DNA of 64,000 bases from Wenyingzhuangia sp. 2_MG-2023 (GCF_030548295.1 NZ_JAUOSB010000004.1:177779-241778); one strand, 5' to 3'. Shown: positions 19,724-29,191, counted from the stretch's first letter. Translations and numbers: made by a program. The notes: generated from the sequence alone by a model not told the origin.

Positions 19724-21186
19724 TATTTTTTTAGTATTTGAAAGGTTTCTATAAGTATCTCTTTATCGTCAAAGTGAGTTCTCTCACCATTTATTTCTTG
19801 ATAGGTTTCATGACCTTTTCCTGCCACCAAAACCACATCTCCTTTTTTCGCCAATTTACAAGCTGTTTTTATTGCCTGTTTTCTATCCAAAATGCTCAAC
19901 ACTCTAGAAACATCTTCTTCTGCCACTCCAGCTTCCATATCTTCTAGAATACACATAGGGTCTTCTGTTCTTGGATTGTCCGAAGTTAAAATCACTTGAT
20001 CGCTAAATTCCATAGCAATAGCAGCCATCTTTGGTCTTTTGGTTTTATCTCTATCTCCTCCACAGCCAACAACAGTAATGATGTTTGTTTCTAATTGCAC
20101 AATATCTCTGATTGTGCTCAATATGTTTTTTAAAGCATCTGGCGTGTGTGCGTAATCTACCACACTTACAATTCCCGCGCTCGAAACTTGGTATTGAAAT
20201 CTACCGTCCACACTTTTCAACTGACTTAAGGCGATAAGCAACTCCTCTTCTTCCACACCTAATTCACTAGCTACTCCATAAATAGCAGCCAAATTAGAAG
20301 CATTAAAACCACCTACTAATTGCACCCAAACCTCTTGGTTATTAACTACCAACAACATCCCTAAAAAGCTCTTCTCAACAATCTTTACTCTATAATCTGC
20401 CAACGTTTTTTGAGCATAGCTTTTTTTACTTGCTTTGGAATTCTGCAACATAAAACTTCCGTTTTTATCATCTAAATTGGTCAATGCAAAAGCCTGTTTA
20501 CCCAACTCATCAAAAAACACTTTTTTCACATCTCTGTATTCACTAAAAGTCTTATGATAATCCAAATGGTCATGGGTTAAATTTGTAAAAACTCCTCCGT
20601 CAAAATCCAATGCATAAGTTCTAGATTGGTGAATTCCATGAGAACTAACCTCCATAAAACAATAAGTCACTCCATTGGCAACCATTTCTGCCAAATACTT
20701 ATTGATCGTTAAAGAATCTGGTGTGGTGTGTGTGGCTGGATACTCTTTAGCACCTACCTTAATTTTTACTGTAGACAACAAGCCTGTTTTGTAACCCAAC
20801 AATTGAAACAACTGATACAGTAAACTAGCCACCGTTGTTTTTCCATTGGTCCCTGTAACTCCAACCAATTTTAATTTTCCCGAAGGATGTCCATAAAAAT
20901 TAGCCGCTACCAACGCCAATGTTTTGTCAGCATTTTCTACAACTATGTATACAACTGAAGCAAGTATTTCTTTTGGAAGTATTTCACAAACAATCACGTT
21001 TGCACCCAAAGCAATTGCCTTAGCAATGTAATCATGCCCGTCAACATGCACTCCTCTTTGAGCAATGAACAAAGTATCTTCTGTCACTTTTCTAGAATCA
21101 AAAGCAATTGCAGACACCTCAACCTTTTCCTTAAAGTTGATTGCCTCCAATACTGTTACTTTTTCTAAAATTTCTTTTAACTCCAT
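19723..21186 (-). CDS. murE: UDP-MurNAc-tripeptide ligase MurE (meso-DAP type)
   Basis: 487 residues. The ATP loop is [18 protein letters not shown]; the third domain carries DNPRTEDP. In MurE the DNPR motif marks enzymes that add meso-diaminopimelate rather than lysine, so the wall is predicted to be DAP-type as usual for Gram-negatives. The N-terminal UDP-binding domain (about 1-100) includes FDSRKV. It lies between ftsI (4 bases upstream) and mraY (1-base overlap). Confidence 0.96.
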   Translation of the reverse strand: MELKEILEKVTVLEAINFKEKVEVSAIAFDSRKVTEDTLFIAQRGVHVDGHDYIAKAIALGANVIVCEILPKEILASVVYIVVENADKTLALVAANFYGHPSGKLKLVGVTGTNGKTTVASLLYQLFQLLGYKTGLLSTVKIKVGAKEYPATHTTPDSLTINKYLAEMVANGVTYCFMEVSSHGIHQSRTYALDFDGGVFTNLTHDHLDYHKTFSEYRDVKKVFFDELGKQAFALTNLDDKNGSFMLQNSKASKKSYAQKTLADYRVKIVEKSFLGMLLVVNNQEVWVQLVGGFNASNLAAIYGVASELGVEEEELLIALSQLKSVDGRFQYQVSSAGIVSVVDYAHTPDALKNILSTIRDIVQLETNIITVVGCGGDRDKTKRPKMAAIAMEFSDQVILTSDNPRTEDPMCILEDMEAGVAEEDVSRVLSILDRKQAIKTACKLAKKGDVVLVAGKGHETYQEINGERTHFDDKEILIETFQILKK

Positions 21187-21190
21187 ACCC

Positions 21191-23185
21191 TTAGTTTAAC
21201 ACTACTTGTTGTCCTTTTTTAATTGACACTCCTACGTGAATTGACTGTTTTCTTACCTCTGCATCATCTCCTAACACTGCTACTCGCAATCCTTTATTCT
21301 CTAACACCGAAACAGCATCCATCAATGGCATCCCTTTCACATTCGGCATTTTTGACTCTTCGCTTGTATTATTTTTCTGATAACGATCGTATTTTTTTTC
21401 TAACGTTGTTAACGTTGTATCTTCTGTTAGAATTACATTTTTTTCTTGCAAATCACTTGCATATATTTTCTGAGCTATCGCTTTAAAAACTGGTGCTGCT
21501 ACTGTAGCCCCATAGTATCCTTTTCTTTTGTTTGGTTTATTTACAACCACAATACAAGAATACTTTGGATTTTTAGCCGGAAAAAAACCTGCAAAAGAGG
21601 ATACATATTGTGTGTTCCCTGTCCAATACTCTGTTTGACAAGTTCCTGTTTTACCTGCCATAGAAAATCTTGGAGAATACAACGCCTCTCCAGTTCCTCT
21701 TTTTACTACATTTTCTAAGATTGTCTGGAGTTTTCTCACATTGTCTTTTGATGCAATTCTCTCCTTTATCACCTCTGTCTCAAACACTTTCTCTACTTCT
21801 CCTTGATTCCTCAACTCTTTGATAAATCTAGGCTTCACCATCACTCCATCATTTCCAATAGCATTGTAGAAAGTCAACAATTGCAAAGCCGTCACTTTGA
21901 TTCCATATCCCCAAGCCATCCAAGGCAAAGACAAACCACTCCAACTATTTGGATCTCCTTTTTTCACATATTTAGGATCCGGAATATAAGGCTTTCCTTC
22001 TCCTTTGATAGGAACTCCTATTCTAGCTCCAAAACCCAATTCATGAACTCCATCTACGAACTGTTGCGGATTGTCTCCGTAAGAATTCATCACCATCTTA
22101 GCAATTCCAACATTGGAAGAAACCTCTATAGCTCTAGCCAACGAAATTTTACCATATCCACCTCTGTGAGAATCAATGATACTTCTTCCGTATACCTTTA
22201 TCACCCCCTTCTCAGTATCTATAACATTTCCCGTATCTATTTTTTTATCTTCTAAACCAACCAATAAACTTGCTAACTTAAAAGTAGACCCTGGCTCTTG
22301 TGCCTCATAAAGCGCGTAGTTTCTTTTTTCATAATAACCTCCATACTCTGATTTTCCTAAATTCACAATTGCCCTAATCTCTCCTGTTTGGGTTTCCATT
22401 ACCACTACACATCCATGATCTGCTTCAAAGTTCTCCAACTGCTCCAATAAAGCATAATGGGCTACATCTTGAATATTTACATCAATTGTTGTAATAACAT
22501 CACTCCCATCTTGTGGCTCCTGTTCGTTTTGATCATTGATAGGCTTCCATTGCCCCTTGGCTATTTTTTGTTTTTTTCTCCAACCGTGTTGCTCTCTTAA
22601 ATAATTAATATAAGCTCCCTCTACACCAACATTACCTCTATAATCTGAATACCCAACAGTTCTAACCCCCATTTCTCCCAAAGGTCTAGCCCTAACATTT
22701 CTTTGCTCTGTAATTAAACCTCCTCTATATTGACCTAATTTTAAAATCGGAAACGTTTTTAGCTTGGCATAATCTATATACCCCAAATCTCTAGCTAACA
22801 ACAAGTATCTATTTTTACGTCTTTTGGCTGTACGCAAATAATTTCTATAATGAGAAGAAGATTTCCCAAACAAACCAGATAAGGAATCACTCAAGGCATT
22901 GATATTCTTTTCAAAAACATCATTTTCAATGGTAACCATATCTAAACGAACTGTGTATTTAGACATTGTAGTCGCTAACAAATCTCCACCAGTTGCATAG
23001 ATATTTCCTCTATTGGCAAAAACAGTATCCGTTTTAATGGTACGTTGTTGAGAAATTTTTTTATAATAAGGACCTTCTACAGATTGAATAAACCCCACAC
23101 GTATTGCCAAAACAACAAAAGACACAGCTAGCACTAACACTAACCAGCCTAACTTGTCCATAATGCTTTTTTCCGTGGTACTCAC
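21191..23185 (-). CDS. ftsI: Septal transpeptidase FtsI (PBP3 class B) with PASTA domain
   Basis: 664 residues. A single N-terminal membrane helix (about 13-30) is followed by a dimerisation region and a transpeptidase domain with the three active-site motifs: GSTFK (catalytic Ser), SSN and KTGTCQTEY. A PASTA domain closes the protein (about 605-664, MPNVKGMPLMDAVSVL). It cross-links septal peptidoglycan with FtsW. The start is a GTG at 23185, which gives the MSTTEKSIMDKLGW beginning similar to relatives; an ATG eight codons later is the alternative. The PASTA domain on a division PBP is usual in Bacteroidota. Confidence 0.95.
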   Translation of the reverse strand: MSTTEKSIMDKLGWLVLVLAVSFVVLAIRVGFIQSVEGPYYKKISQQRTIKTDTVFANRGNIYATGGDLLATTMSKYTVRLDMVTIENDVFEKNINALSDSLSGLFGKSSSHYRNYLRTAKRRKNRYLLLARDLGYIDYAKLKTFPILKLGQYRGGLITEQRNVRARPLGEMGVRTVGYSDYRGNVGVEGAYINYLREQHGWRKKQKIAKGQWKPINDQNEQEPQDGSDVITTIDVNIQDVAHYALLEQLENFEADHGCVVVMETQTGEIRAIVNLGKSEYGGYYEKRNYALYEAQEPGSTFKLASLLVGLEDKKIDTGNVIDTEKGVIKVYGRSIIDSHRGGYGKISLARAIEVSSNVGIAKMVMNSYGDNPQQFVDGVHELGFGARIGVPIKGEGKPYIPDPKYVKKGDPNSWSGLSLPWMAWGYGIKVTALQLLTFYNAIGNDGVMVKPRFIKELRNQGEVEKVFETEVIKERIASKDNVRKLQTILENVVKRGTGEALYSPRFSMAGKTGTCQTEYWTGNTQYVSSFAGFFPAKNPKYSCIVVVNKPNKRKGYYGATVAAPVFKAIAQKIYASDLQEKNVILTEDTTLTTLEKKYDRYQKNNTSEESKMPNVKGMPLMDAVSVLENKGLRVAVLGDDAEVRKQSIHVGVSIKKGQQVVLN

Positions 23186-23193
23186 TGTTTTAT

Positions 23194-23520
23194 TTATTTT
23201 GATGTTTTGACAACTATTTTTACTGGTGGTTCTTTTGAAGAAACCAATCCTTGACTTATTACTTTATCTTTGATACTCGACTCCATTTTTAAGCGAGTTA
23301 CCTTGGTTGCACTATCTACATATTCAGCTTTAAGCGACCTTATTTTTTTCTGAAGCGATGCAATTCTCATTACTTTTTCATCCGTCTGATGAGAACAGGT
23401 AATCATTACTATAGACATTCCCAAAACAATAAAAATGACTTTCCAATTCCGAAAAGAATTCCCTTTGATTAAAAAATCACCTTTTAACATCCCTGAAAAA
23501 AACTCACCAACTCCAACCAT
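23194..23520 (-). CDS. ftsL: FtsL-like division protein
   Basis: 108 residues. A short N-terminal cytosolic part is followed by one transmembrane helix (about 28-43, KVIFIVLGMSIVMIT) and a heptad-rich periplasmic stretch (IASLQKKIRSLKAEYVDSAT). This topology, the size and the place between rsmH and ftsI identify the bacteroidotal FtsL, partner of FtsQ and FtsB. Sequence similarity across phyla is very low, so context carries the call. Confidence 0.85.
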   Translation of the reverse strand: MVGVGEFFSGMLKGDFLIKGNSFRNWKVIFIVLGMSIVMITCSHQTDEKVMRIASLQKKIRSLKAEYVDSATKVTRLKMESSIKDKVISQGLVSSKEPPVKIVVKTSK

Positions 23521-23524
23521 TGCC

Positions 23525-24424
23525 TTAATTTTTCAATTTTGCTATTCTCAACTTAGCGCTCCTTGCTCTATTATTCTCTTTAATTTCTTCATTACTCGGC
23601 AAAATCAATCCACCAACTTTTACCATTGGAACACTAAAATTCCCATAAAAATCTTTCTCTGGCTCCCCTTCAAACATTCCTTTCTGAATAAACCTCTTCA
23701 CCAACCTATCCTCTAAAGAGTGGTAAGAAATCACACTCAACCTTCCGTCTTCTGTTAAAATATCTGGAATCTGAGTTAAAAACTCTTTCAACACTTCCAA
23801 CTCTTGGTTTACTTCAATTCTTAACGCTTGAAAAATCTGAGCCAATATCTTATGTTCTTTTGCTTTTGGTAAAAATTGAGCCAACACTTCTTTCAATTGG
23901 AAACTTGTTTCTATTTTCTGTTCTTCTCGTACAGCTACAATCACTTTGGCCATTGCACGTCCATTTCTCAATTCCCCATATTGAAACAAAATATTTGCAA
24001 TATCTTCTTGCGAAAAATAATTTACAATATGAGCTGCACTTACCTCTGCTTTCTGATCCATCCTCATATCCAAATTCGCATCAAAACGGGTAGAGAAACC
24101 TCTTTCTGCCTGATCAAACTGATGAGAAGAAACACCAAAATCACCCAACACACCATCTACTTTTCTAGCTCCGTAGAATCTTAAAAAACGTTGTATGTAT
24201 TTAAAATTCTGAGGTATCAATGTAAAACGTTCGTCATCTATTGCATTCTCATACGCATCCGGATCTTGATCAAAAGCAAACAATTTACCTTCTGAACCTA
24301 AACGAGACAATATTTCTCTAGAATGACCACCGCCACCAAAAGTTACATCCACATAAACACCATCTGGTTTTATAGCCAAGGCATCTACACTCTCTTTCAA
24401 CAACACTGGTTTATGATAACTCAT
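23525..24424 (-). CDS. rsmH: 16S rRNA C1402 N4-methyltransferase RsmH (MraW)
   Basis: 299 residues. It starts SYHKPVLLKESVDAL and carries the SAM site VDVTFGGGGHSREIL, then VLGDFGVSSHQFD, RGFSTR, LRIEVNQEL and SYHSLEDRLVKRF, all conserved in RsmH. It methylates N4 of C1402 in the ribosomal P site; RsmI, encoded at 44081-44746 here, adds the 2'-O-methyl group to the same base. The start overlaps the mraZ stop by 14 bases. Confidence 0.97.
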   Translation of the reverse strand: MSYHKPVLLKESVDALAIKPDGVYVDVTFGGGGHSREILSRLGSEGKLFAFDQDPDAYENAIDDERFTLIPQNFKYIQRFLRFYGARKVDGVLGDFGVSSHQFDQAERGFSTRFDANLDMRMDQKAEVSAAHIVNYFSQEDIANILFQYGELRNGRAMAKVIVAVREEQKIETSFQLKEVLAQFLPKAKEHKILAQIFQALRIEVNQELEVLKEFLTQIPDILTEDGRLSVISYHSLEDRLVKRFIQKGMFEGEPEKDFYGNFSVPMVKVGGLILPSNEEIKENNRARSAKLRIAKLKN

Positions 24425-24884
24425 TTTCTTCTGTATTTAATCCTCCCATTACTTGTTCTGCCAATTCTGCAAAATCATCCATAGCACCTTCAATTGCATC
24501 TTCATACAACTGTTTGTCCCAAATCTCTATAATCGACACTGCAGATGAAAACACCACCTCTTTTCCAATTTTTGAATACACTAACAAATCCTTAGGCAAC
24601 AACAAGCGTCCAGAAGCATCCAATTCAACATTTTTTACTCCCGCAGTAAACAATCGGATGAAATCATTGTTCTTTTTCACAAAACGATTCAGTTTACTTA
24701 CCTGCCCCATTACCTTCTTCCACTCTTGCATTGGATACAATTCCAAACAAGGTTGAAAAACAGAACGCTTCAACACAAAACCCTCATGCACAACACTTTC
24801 CAGCTGCTTTTTTAAGCCAGCAGCCATCATAACTCGACCTTTTGAGTCCGTTTTGCATTCGTATGTTCCTATTAATGATTCCAT
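24411..24884 (-). CDS. mraZ: Transcriptional regulator MraZ
   Basis: 157 residues with two SpoVT/AbrB-like halves, each bearing the DxxGR motif: DSKGR near residue 13 and DASGR near residue 91. MraZ forms a ring-shaped oligomer that binds direct repeats in its own promoter and sets dcw expression. The matching repeats are seen 35-62 bases upstream of the ATG. First gene of the cluster; its end overlaps rsmH by 14 bases. Confidence 0.97.
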   Translation of the reverse strand: MESLIGTYECKTDSKGRVMMAAGLKKQLESVVHEGFVLKRSVFQPCLELYPMQEWKKVMGQVSKLNRFVKKNNDFIRLFTAGVKNVELDASGRLLLPKDLLVYSKIGKEVVFSSAVSIIEIWDKQLYEDAIEGAMDDFAELAEQVMGGLNTEENELS

Positions 24885-24900
24885 TGTCTATTTAACTTTC

Positions 24901-24908
24901 CAAAAATA
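24901..24908 (-). promoter_or_regulatory. Probable dcw cluster promoter (-7 element)
   Basis: TATTTTTG (minus strand) matches TAnnTTTG and lies 16 bases before the mraZ ATG. No good TTG is present at the -33 position; that position is occupied by the MraZ repeats. The transcript leader would be only about 10 bases. Confidence 0.5.
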
Positions 24909-24918
24909 TAAAATATTT

Positions 24919-24946
24919 TACCACTTTCTACCACTTTCTACCACAT
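24919..24946 (-). promoter_or_regulatory. MraZ operator: three 10-bp direct repeats
   Basis: Reading the minus strand, the unit GTGGTAGAAA occurs twice, followed by a third GTGGTAAAAT, with an exact 10-base period. Read as AAAGTGG plus three bases, it fits the AAAGTG(T/G)N3 repeat reported for MraZ of other bacteria. The repeats sit where the -33 element of the adjacent promoter would be, so binding should block or replace normal sigma contact. Confidence 0.75.
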
Positions 24947-25069
24947 TGTTGATAAGTTTTGACACAAACAAAGCACTGAGCTATATTTTTAGCTATCAAC
25001 CCATTAGGATTCTATATTTTATCAATCTGCCTATATTACATAATACGTGGTTTTTTACTAAAAAAAGTT

Positions 25070-25077
25070 TACATTTG
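25070..25077 (+). promoter_or_regulatory. Candidate promoter -7 element for the hydrolase-engB-rluA operon
   Basis: TACATTTG matches TAnnTTTG 28 bases before the ATG at 25105. The -33 region (GTGG at 25047-25050) is a weak match. Confidence 0.4.
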
Positions 25078-25104
25078 TGCCAAACCTAAGCCTAGAGTAT
25101 AAGC

Positions 25105-25872
25105 ATGGAATACAACGTTAAAACGGAAGGAGAGTTTAAATATATAGAAGCTGGAGAAGGAAAAACCGTTATTCTTTTACACGGTCTGATGGGAACTCTT
25201 GATGATTTTGCTGGAGTAGTTAACTATTTTTCAAAAAAAGGATATCATGTTCTGGTTCCAGAACTACCAATTTACTCATTACCCATTCTTAAAACGAATG
25301 TTAAAAATTTAGCCAAGTTTGTAAAAACATTCATGGAATTTAAACAAATACCTAAAGCAACCTTTATAGGAAACTCTTTAGGAGGACATGTTTGTTTGTA
25401 CCTTACTAAATCATTTCCAGAATTGGTAGAGAATTTAGTTCTTACAGGAAGTTCAGGGTTGTATGAAAAAGCAATGGGGGACACCTATCCAAAAAGAGGA
25501 GACTACGAATATATCAAAGCAAAAACAGAAGCTGTTTTTTACGATCCTAAAACAGCCTCTAAGAAAATGATTGACGATCTTTTTGCTGTTGTTAATGATA
25601 GAAATTGTGCTATTAGAATTTTGGCTTTAGCTAAAAGCGCTATTCGTCATAACATGGCCAATGATTTGCCTGATATGACTGTTCAAACCTGTTTGATCTG
25701 GGGAAAACAAGACGATGTAACACCTCCTGATGTTGCTGAAGAATTCAATAAATTAATGCCAAATTCTGATTTATTTTGGATTGACAGGTGTGGACACGCT
25801 CCTATGATGGAACACCCAGACTTATTCAACGAAATAGTAGATGCTTGGTTTGTGAAAAACAACATAAAGTAA
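25105..25872 (+). CDS. Alpha/beta hydrolase
   Basis: 255 residues, a complete alpha/beta hydrolase fold. The oxyanion region is LLHGLMGTLDDF (about 24-35), the nucleophile elbow GNSLGGH has the catalytic Ser near residue 93, an acid follows in IWGKQDDVTPP, and the catalytic His is in CGHAPMMEHPD. The substrate cannot be told; the family includes esterases and C-C hydrolases. The stop overlaps the start of engB (TAATG), so the two are co-translated, an arrangement seen in related flavobacteria. Confidence 0.85.
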   Translation: MEYNVKTEGEFKYIEAGEGKTVILLHGLMGTLDDFAGVVNYFSKKGYHVLVPELPIYSLPILKTNVKNLAKFVKTFMEFKQIPKATFIGNSLGGHVCLYLTKSFPELVENLVLTGSSGLYEKAMGDTYPKRGDYEYIKAKTEAVFYDPKTASKKMIDDLFAVVNDRNCAIRILALAKSAIRHNMANDLPDMTVQTCLIWGKQDDVTPPDVAEEFNKLMPNSDLFWIDRCGHAPMMEHPDLFNEIVDAWFVKNNIK

Positions 25873-26486
25873 TGCAGATAAAATCTGCCGAGTTTATTAT
25901 TAGTAATTCTGAAGTAAGCAAATGCCCTACAGAAAAACTACCTGAATACGCATTTATCGGACGTTCCAATGTTGGAAAATCGTCTTTGATTAATATGCTA
26001 ACAGGTAGAAATAAACTTGCAAAAACATCAAGCACACCTGGAAAAACTCAGTTAATCAATCATTTTAAAATCAATAAAAATTGGTTTTTGGTAGATTTAC
26101 CTGGTTATGGTTATGCACGCGTTTCTAGAACTACCAAAAAAGAATTCCAAAGTTTTATTACCGATTACTTTAAACAACGCAAAGAATTGGTTTGTACTTT
26201 TGTGTTGATAGACTCTCGTCATACACCTCAAAAGGTAGACGTTGATTTTATGGAGTTTTTAGCTGAAAACGAAATTCCTTTTGTGATTATTTTCACCAAA
26301 ACGGATAAGTTAAAACCCAATGCAATTCTCCAAAACATCACTAAATACAAAGAGACTATGTTAAAAGGAAATTGGGCAGATTTCCCTATGTATTTTACCT
26401 CTTCATCTACCAGCAAAAACGGTAAAGAAGATATTCTAAATTTCATAGACAGCATTAACAAAGACTTTAATACGGGGAATTTGTAA
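25872..26486 (+). CDS. engB: Ribosome biogenesis GTPase EngB (YsxC/YihA)
   Basis: 204 residues. G1 is GRSNVGKSS, G2 lies around TSSTPGKTQ, G3 is DLPGYG and G4 is TKTDK, in the order of the EngB/YsxC family. The protein acts in 50S subunit assembly and is essential in many bacteria. I start it at the ATG at 25872, which overlaps the preceding stop by one base; a longer in-frame reading from 25788 would run inside the hydrolase gene and lacks conservation. Confidence 0.95.
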   Translation: MQIKSAEFIISNSEVSKCPTEKLPEYAFIGRSNVGKSSLINMLTGRNKLAKTSSTPGKTQLINHFKINKNWFLVDLPGYGYARVSRTTKKEFQSFITDYFKQRKELVCTFVLIDSRHTPQKVDVDFMEFLAENEIPFVIIFTKTDKLKPNAILQNITKYKETMLKGNWADFPMYFTSSSTSKNGKEDILNFIDSINKDFNTGNL

Positions 26487-26496
26487 AAAATTTGCC

Positions 26497-27186
26497 ATGC
26501 ATTCTACCAAAAACAACTTGCAGATTTTATTTGAAGACAATCACCTGATTGTGATCAATAAACGTTCTGGCGATATTACGCAAGGTGATAAAACAGGTGA
26601 CAAGCCTTTAAGCGATGTTGTGAAAGAATATATTAAAGACAACGAAAACAAACCTGGGAATGTTTATTTAGGTGTAGTACACAGGTTAGACAGACCTACT
26701 TCTGGAATTGTGATTTTCGCTAAAACTTCTAAAGCATTAGAACGATTAAACAAAGCCTTAAGAGACAAGAAAATTCACAAAACCTATTGGGCTGTTGTCA
26801 ATAAAATTGACATTCCTAACCAACAAACCTTAACTCATTTTTTAGTTAAGAATCCTAAAAACAATAAATCTAGCGTTTGCAAAGCAAACACTCAAGGAGC
26901 AAAAGAAGCTATTCTGCATTATAAGCTCGTTAAGAAATTAGATAATTTTCAATTATTAGAAATTGAACTAGAAACAGGAAGACATCACCAAATTAGAGTA
27001 CAGCTTTCTACTATGGACTGCACCATAAAAGGGGATTTAAAATATGGAGCTAAAAGAAGCAATAAAGACGGTAGTATTCATTTACATGCTCGTAAAATAA
27101 CTTTCATCCATCCTGTAAAAAAAGAACCGATAACTTTAATAGCTCCGGTTCCTGATGATGCTGTTTGGAAGAATTGCGAGAATTAA
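26497..27186 (+). CDS. RluA family 23S rRNA pseudouridine synthase
   Basis: 229 residues. The catalytic motif is VHRLDRPTSGIVIFAKT, where the Asp of HRLD is the nucleophile; ETGRHHQIRVQ and LHARKITF are further RluA-family blocks. No N-terminal S4 domain is present, so it is a short single-domain member close to RluC/RluD-type enzymes of Bacteroidota. It isomerises uridine in rRNA or tRNA; the target base is not known. It lies 10 bases after engB, making a three-gene operon with a ribosome theme. Confidence 0.88.
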   Translation: MHSTKNNLQILFEDNHLIVINKRSGDITQGDKTGDKPLSDVVKEYIKDNENKPGNVYLGVVHRLDRPTSGIVIFAKTSKALERLNKALRDKKIHKTYWAVVNKIDIPNQQTLTHFLVKNPKNNKSSVCKANTQGAKEAILHYKLVKKLDNFQLLEIELETGRHHQIRVQLSTMDCTIKGDLKYGAKRSNKDGSIHLHARKITFIHPVKKEPITLIAPVPDDAVWKNCEN

Positions 27187-27194
27187 ATCTTAAC

Positions 27195-28643
27195 CTAATA
27201 ATTCGTTCCGAAAACAATCTTATCATTTTTCTTATCATAAAAGACATGATAAAACTTTTCGTTTTCTTTTAATCTTACAAACGAAAAATACTCTAGTTTC
27301 CCTTTTATTTTTTGTTTTAATATTTTCGATACATATTTATAATCTTTCTCAGGATCATAATTTTCTAATGCTGTTTTCTCATCATTATAATCTACAATCC
27401 CTTGATTCGGCTGAACAATAAACTTTAACGTTTTATCTTCTTTTCTTACCTCATCACCTAACCTTGGTATAGATACCATTTTAAAACCACCAACAGAAGG
27501 CACCCTAATATTCTGCATCATCATTTGTTGTTGTCGCATCATTTGCTGCTGGAACATCTGTTGATGAAACATAAAACCGTCATTATAATTAGTTTCCTTA
27601 GAAATATAAGAAATACTTACAATTGCATTATCATTATTTTTTTCTTTATGCACTACTAATGAAGGCACATTACTTAGAAAATTAACACCTCTTACTACCT
27701 TATTAAAAACATCTGAATTGATTTTACCTAAATCTGCCAAATCGTTCAACATATATTCTCGTGATACACTTTTTTCTAAATCCAAGATCCTAAACATTAC
27801 TTGCTTTTTATTTTCTACAAGAAAATAATAGTAATCTCTTGCTATAAACGCATTGTAATCTTTAGTCTTTTTAGCAAAACCAAACTCTAATTCATGATAA
27901 CCAAGCCAAACAAAATTATCTTCAACTCTTTGTAGTTTTAAAATTAAAGACACTCTCTTCTTAGGGAATAAATAATTTAAATAAATATTATTTGAATCAT
28001 AAAAAATTCTGTTCTCTGGAATTCCAATACTTTCTAAATAAGTCTTATTAGACACTACTTTTAAAGAGCTTATTTCTAAACCTTTATGCTTTTTATAAAT
28101 CTCTTTAGGTAATGAAATTTTAGACTCTTTTTTGAGATTAACATCTTTAATGGTAATTGTTTTTATCTCGTTATTTTCTAAATACATAAAACACGAAAAA
28201 TCATCTCCTGAAAATTTTTTATCAGGTTTTTCTACATCTAATTTTTCCACCTGCATCCTCTTGTCATTTAAGTTAATTGAGACAAGACTATAATCTTTTT
28301 CTGTTGCGCTATAAGAAGGTTTATTCTTAAATCTATTGGTTTTTTTCTTTGCAGAAAAAATCAACACCAAGTGATTTTGTGTTTTATGATACAATTCTAA
28401 ATCCTGGAAAACCTCAGAATCAAACTTAGTTAAATACTCTGTAACTGTATCTTTTAAAGAATATACTCTATACTCATATTTATCAATTCTAGAGTTTTCT
28501 GTTCCTATAACAGTAAAAAAATCACTATTAATTTCGCAATTAGATATTTTGTTTATCTCAAACCCCTCCTCTAATTTGAAATTTTGAGAATGCCCCAAAA
28601 CACAACAGCCTAGCAATACAATAAAATTTAATATTCTTTTCAT
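27195..28643 (-). CDS. Hypothetical secreted protein with Met/Gln-rich tract
   Basis: 482 residues. A signal sequence (MKRILNFIVLLGCCVLGHSQ) is followed by a mature protein rich in Lys, Asn, Tyr and Phe, with alternating short strands that suggest a beta-propeller-like or other beta fold; I see no family motif. Residues 358-377 form a striking low-complexity stretch of Met and Gln (for example MFQQQMMRQQQMMMQ). No paralogue is in the window. It is convergent with the pseudouridine synthase gene (8 bases apart) and stands alone. Periplasmic or outer-membrane location is inferred from the signal. Confidence 0.6.
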   Translation of the reverse strand: MKRILNFIVLLGCCVLGHSQNFKLEEGFEINKISNCEINSDFFTVIGTENSRIDKYEYRVYSLKDTVTEYLTKFDSEVFQDLELYHKTQNHLVLIFSAKKKTNRFKNKPSYSATEKDYSLVSINLNDKRMQVEKLDVEKPDKKFSGDDFSCFMYLENNEIKTITIKDVNLKKESKISLPKEIYKKHKGLEISSLKVVSNKTYLESIGIPENRIFYDSNNIYLNYLFPKKRVSLILKLQRVEDNFVWLGYHELEFGFAKKTKDYNAFIARDYYYFLVENKKQVMFRILDLEKSVSREYMLNDLADLGKINSDVFNKVVRGVNFLSNVPSLVVHKEKNNDNAIVSISYISKETNYNDGFMFHQQMFQQQMMRQQQMMMQNIRVPSVGGFKMVSIPRLGDEVRKEDKTLKFIVQPNQGIVDYNDEKTALENYDPEKDYKYVSKILKQKIKGKLEYFSFVRLKENEKFYHVFYDKKNDKIVFGTNY

Positions 28644-28661
28644 TTCTTTTTTCTACAAAAA

Positions 28662-28688
28662 TAAAAAAGCCTGACTCAGTCAGGCTTT
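28662..28688 (-). terminator. Intrinsic terminator of the bacilliredoxin gene
   Basis: Arms AAAGCCTGAC (28666-28675) and GTCAGGCTTT (28679-28688) enclose a 3-base loop. On the minus strand the stem is followed by a T run. It lies 26 bases beyond the stop at 28714. Confidence 0.9.
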
Positions 28689-28713
28689 TTCTACATATTA
28701 TTTTTCTTATCAC

Positions 28714-29127
28714 TTAAGCACAGTACTCATCGTATGCTCCAGACAAGTTTGCTGCAATTGCTTCTGCTGAATGCCCCTCAATATGATGACGTTCTAACAT
28801 ATGCACCAATTGTCCATCTTTAAACAACGCTACCGCTGGTGATGATGGAGGAAAAGGAATCATAAATTCACGTGCCTTTTGCACTGCTGGTCCATCTACT
28901 CCTGCAAACACAGTTCCTAAACTAGTAGGTAGTTTTGCATTTTGTAAAGAAGCTATTACTCCTGGTCTTGCAGTTCCTGCAGCACAACCACAAACTGAAT
29001 TTACTACTACCAAAGCAGTTCCTTCTTTTGCAATAAATGATTCAACATCTGCTGGAGATTTTAATGCCTCTACTCCTGCTTGTACTAATTGAGCTTCCAT
29101 TGGAGCTGTTAATTCTTGTGGATACAT
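28714..29127 (-). CDS. BrxA/BrxB family bacilliredoxin
   Basis: 137 residues. It starts [20 protein letters not shown] and has the CGC active site in [16 protein letters not shown], both typical of the YphP/YqiW family. In Firmicutes these reduce bacillithiol mixed disulfides; bacillithiol synthesis genes also occur in many Bacteroidota, so the same role is likely. The ATG at 29127 is chosen because it begins the conserved region; a longer in-frame reading to 29244 adds 39 unconserved residues across the promoter. A 7-bp hairpin lies in the leader at 29159-29177. Confidence 0.9.
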   Translation of the reverse strand: MYPQELTAPMEAQLVQAGVEALKSPADVESFIAKEGTALVVVNSVCGCAAGTARPGVIASLQNAKLPTSLGTVFAGVDGPAVQKAREFMIPFPPSSPAVALFKDGQLVHMLERHHIEGHSAEAIAANLSGAYDEYCA

Positions 29128-29183
29128 ATGTATATACTTTAAAATTCTATAAATAAAAGATTCAACTTTTTTGAATCGCTTTG

Positions 29184-29191
29184 CAAATTTA
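29184..29191 (-). promoter_or_regulatory. Candidate promoter -7 element for the bacilliredoxin gene
   Basis: TAAATTTG (minus strand) matches TAnnTTTG and lies 56 bases before the ATG. The nearest TTTG upstream is at 14 bases spacing, shorter than usual. Confidence 0.45.

Noticed and set aside
25788..25871. Upstream in-frame ATG for engB giving 28 extra residues
   Set aside because: The extra part overlaps the 3' end of the hydrolase gene and its residues are not like EngB. The ATG at 25872 forms a TAATG coupling and yields the family start.
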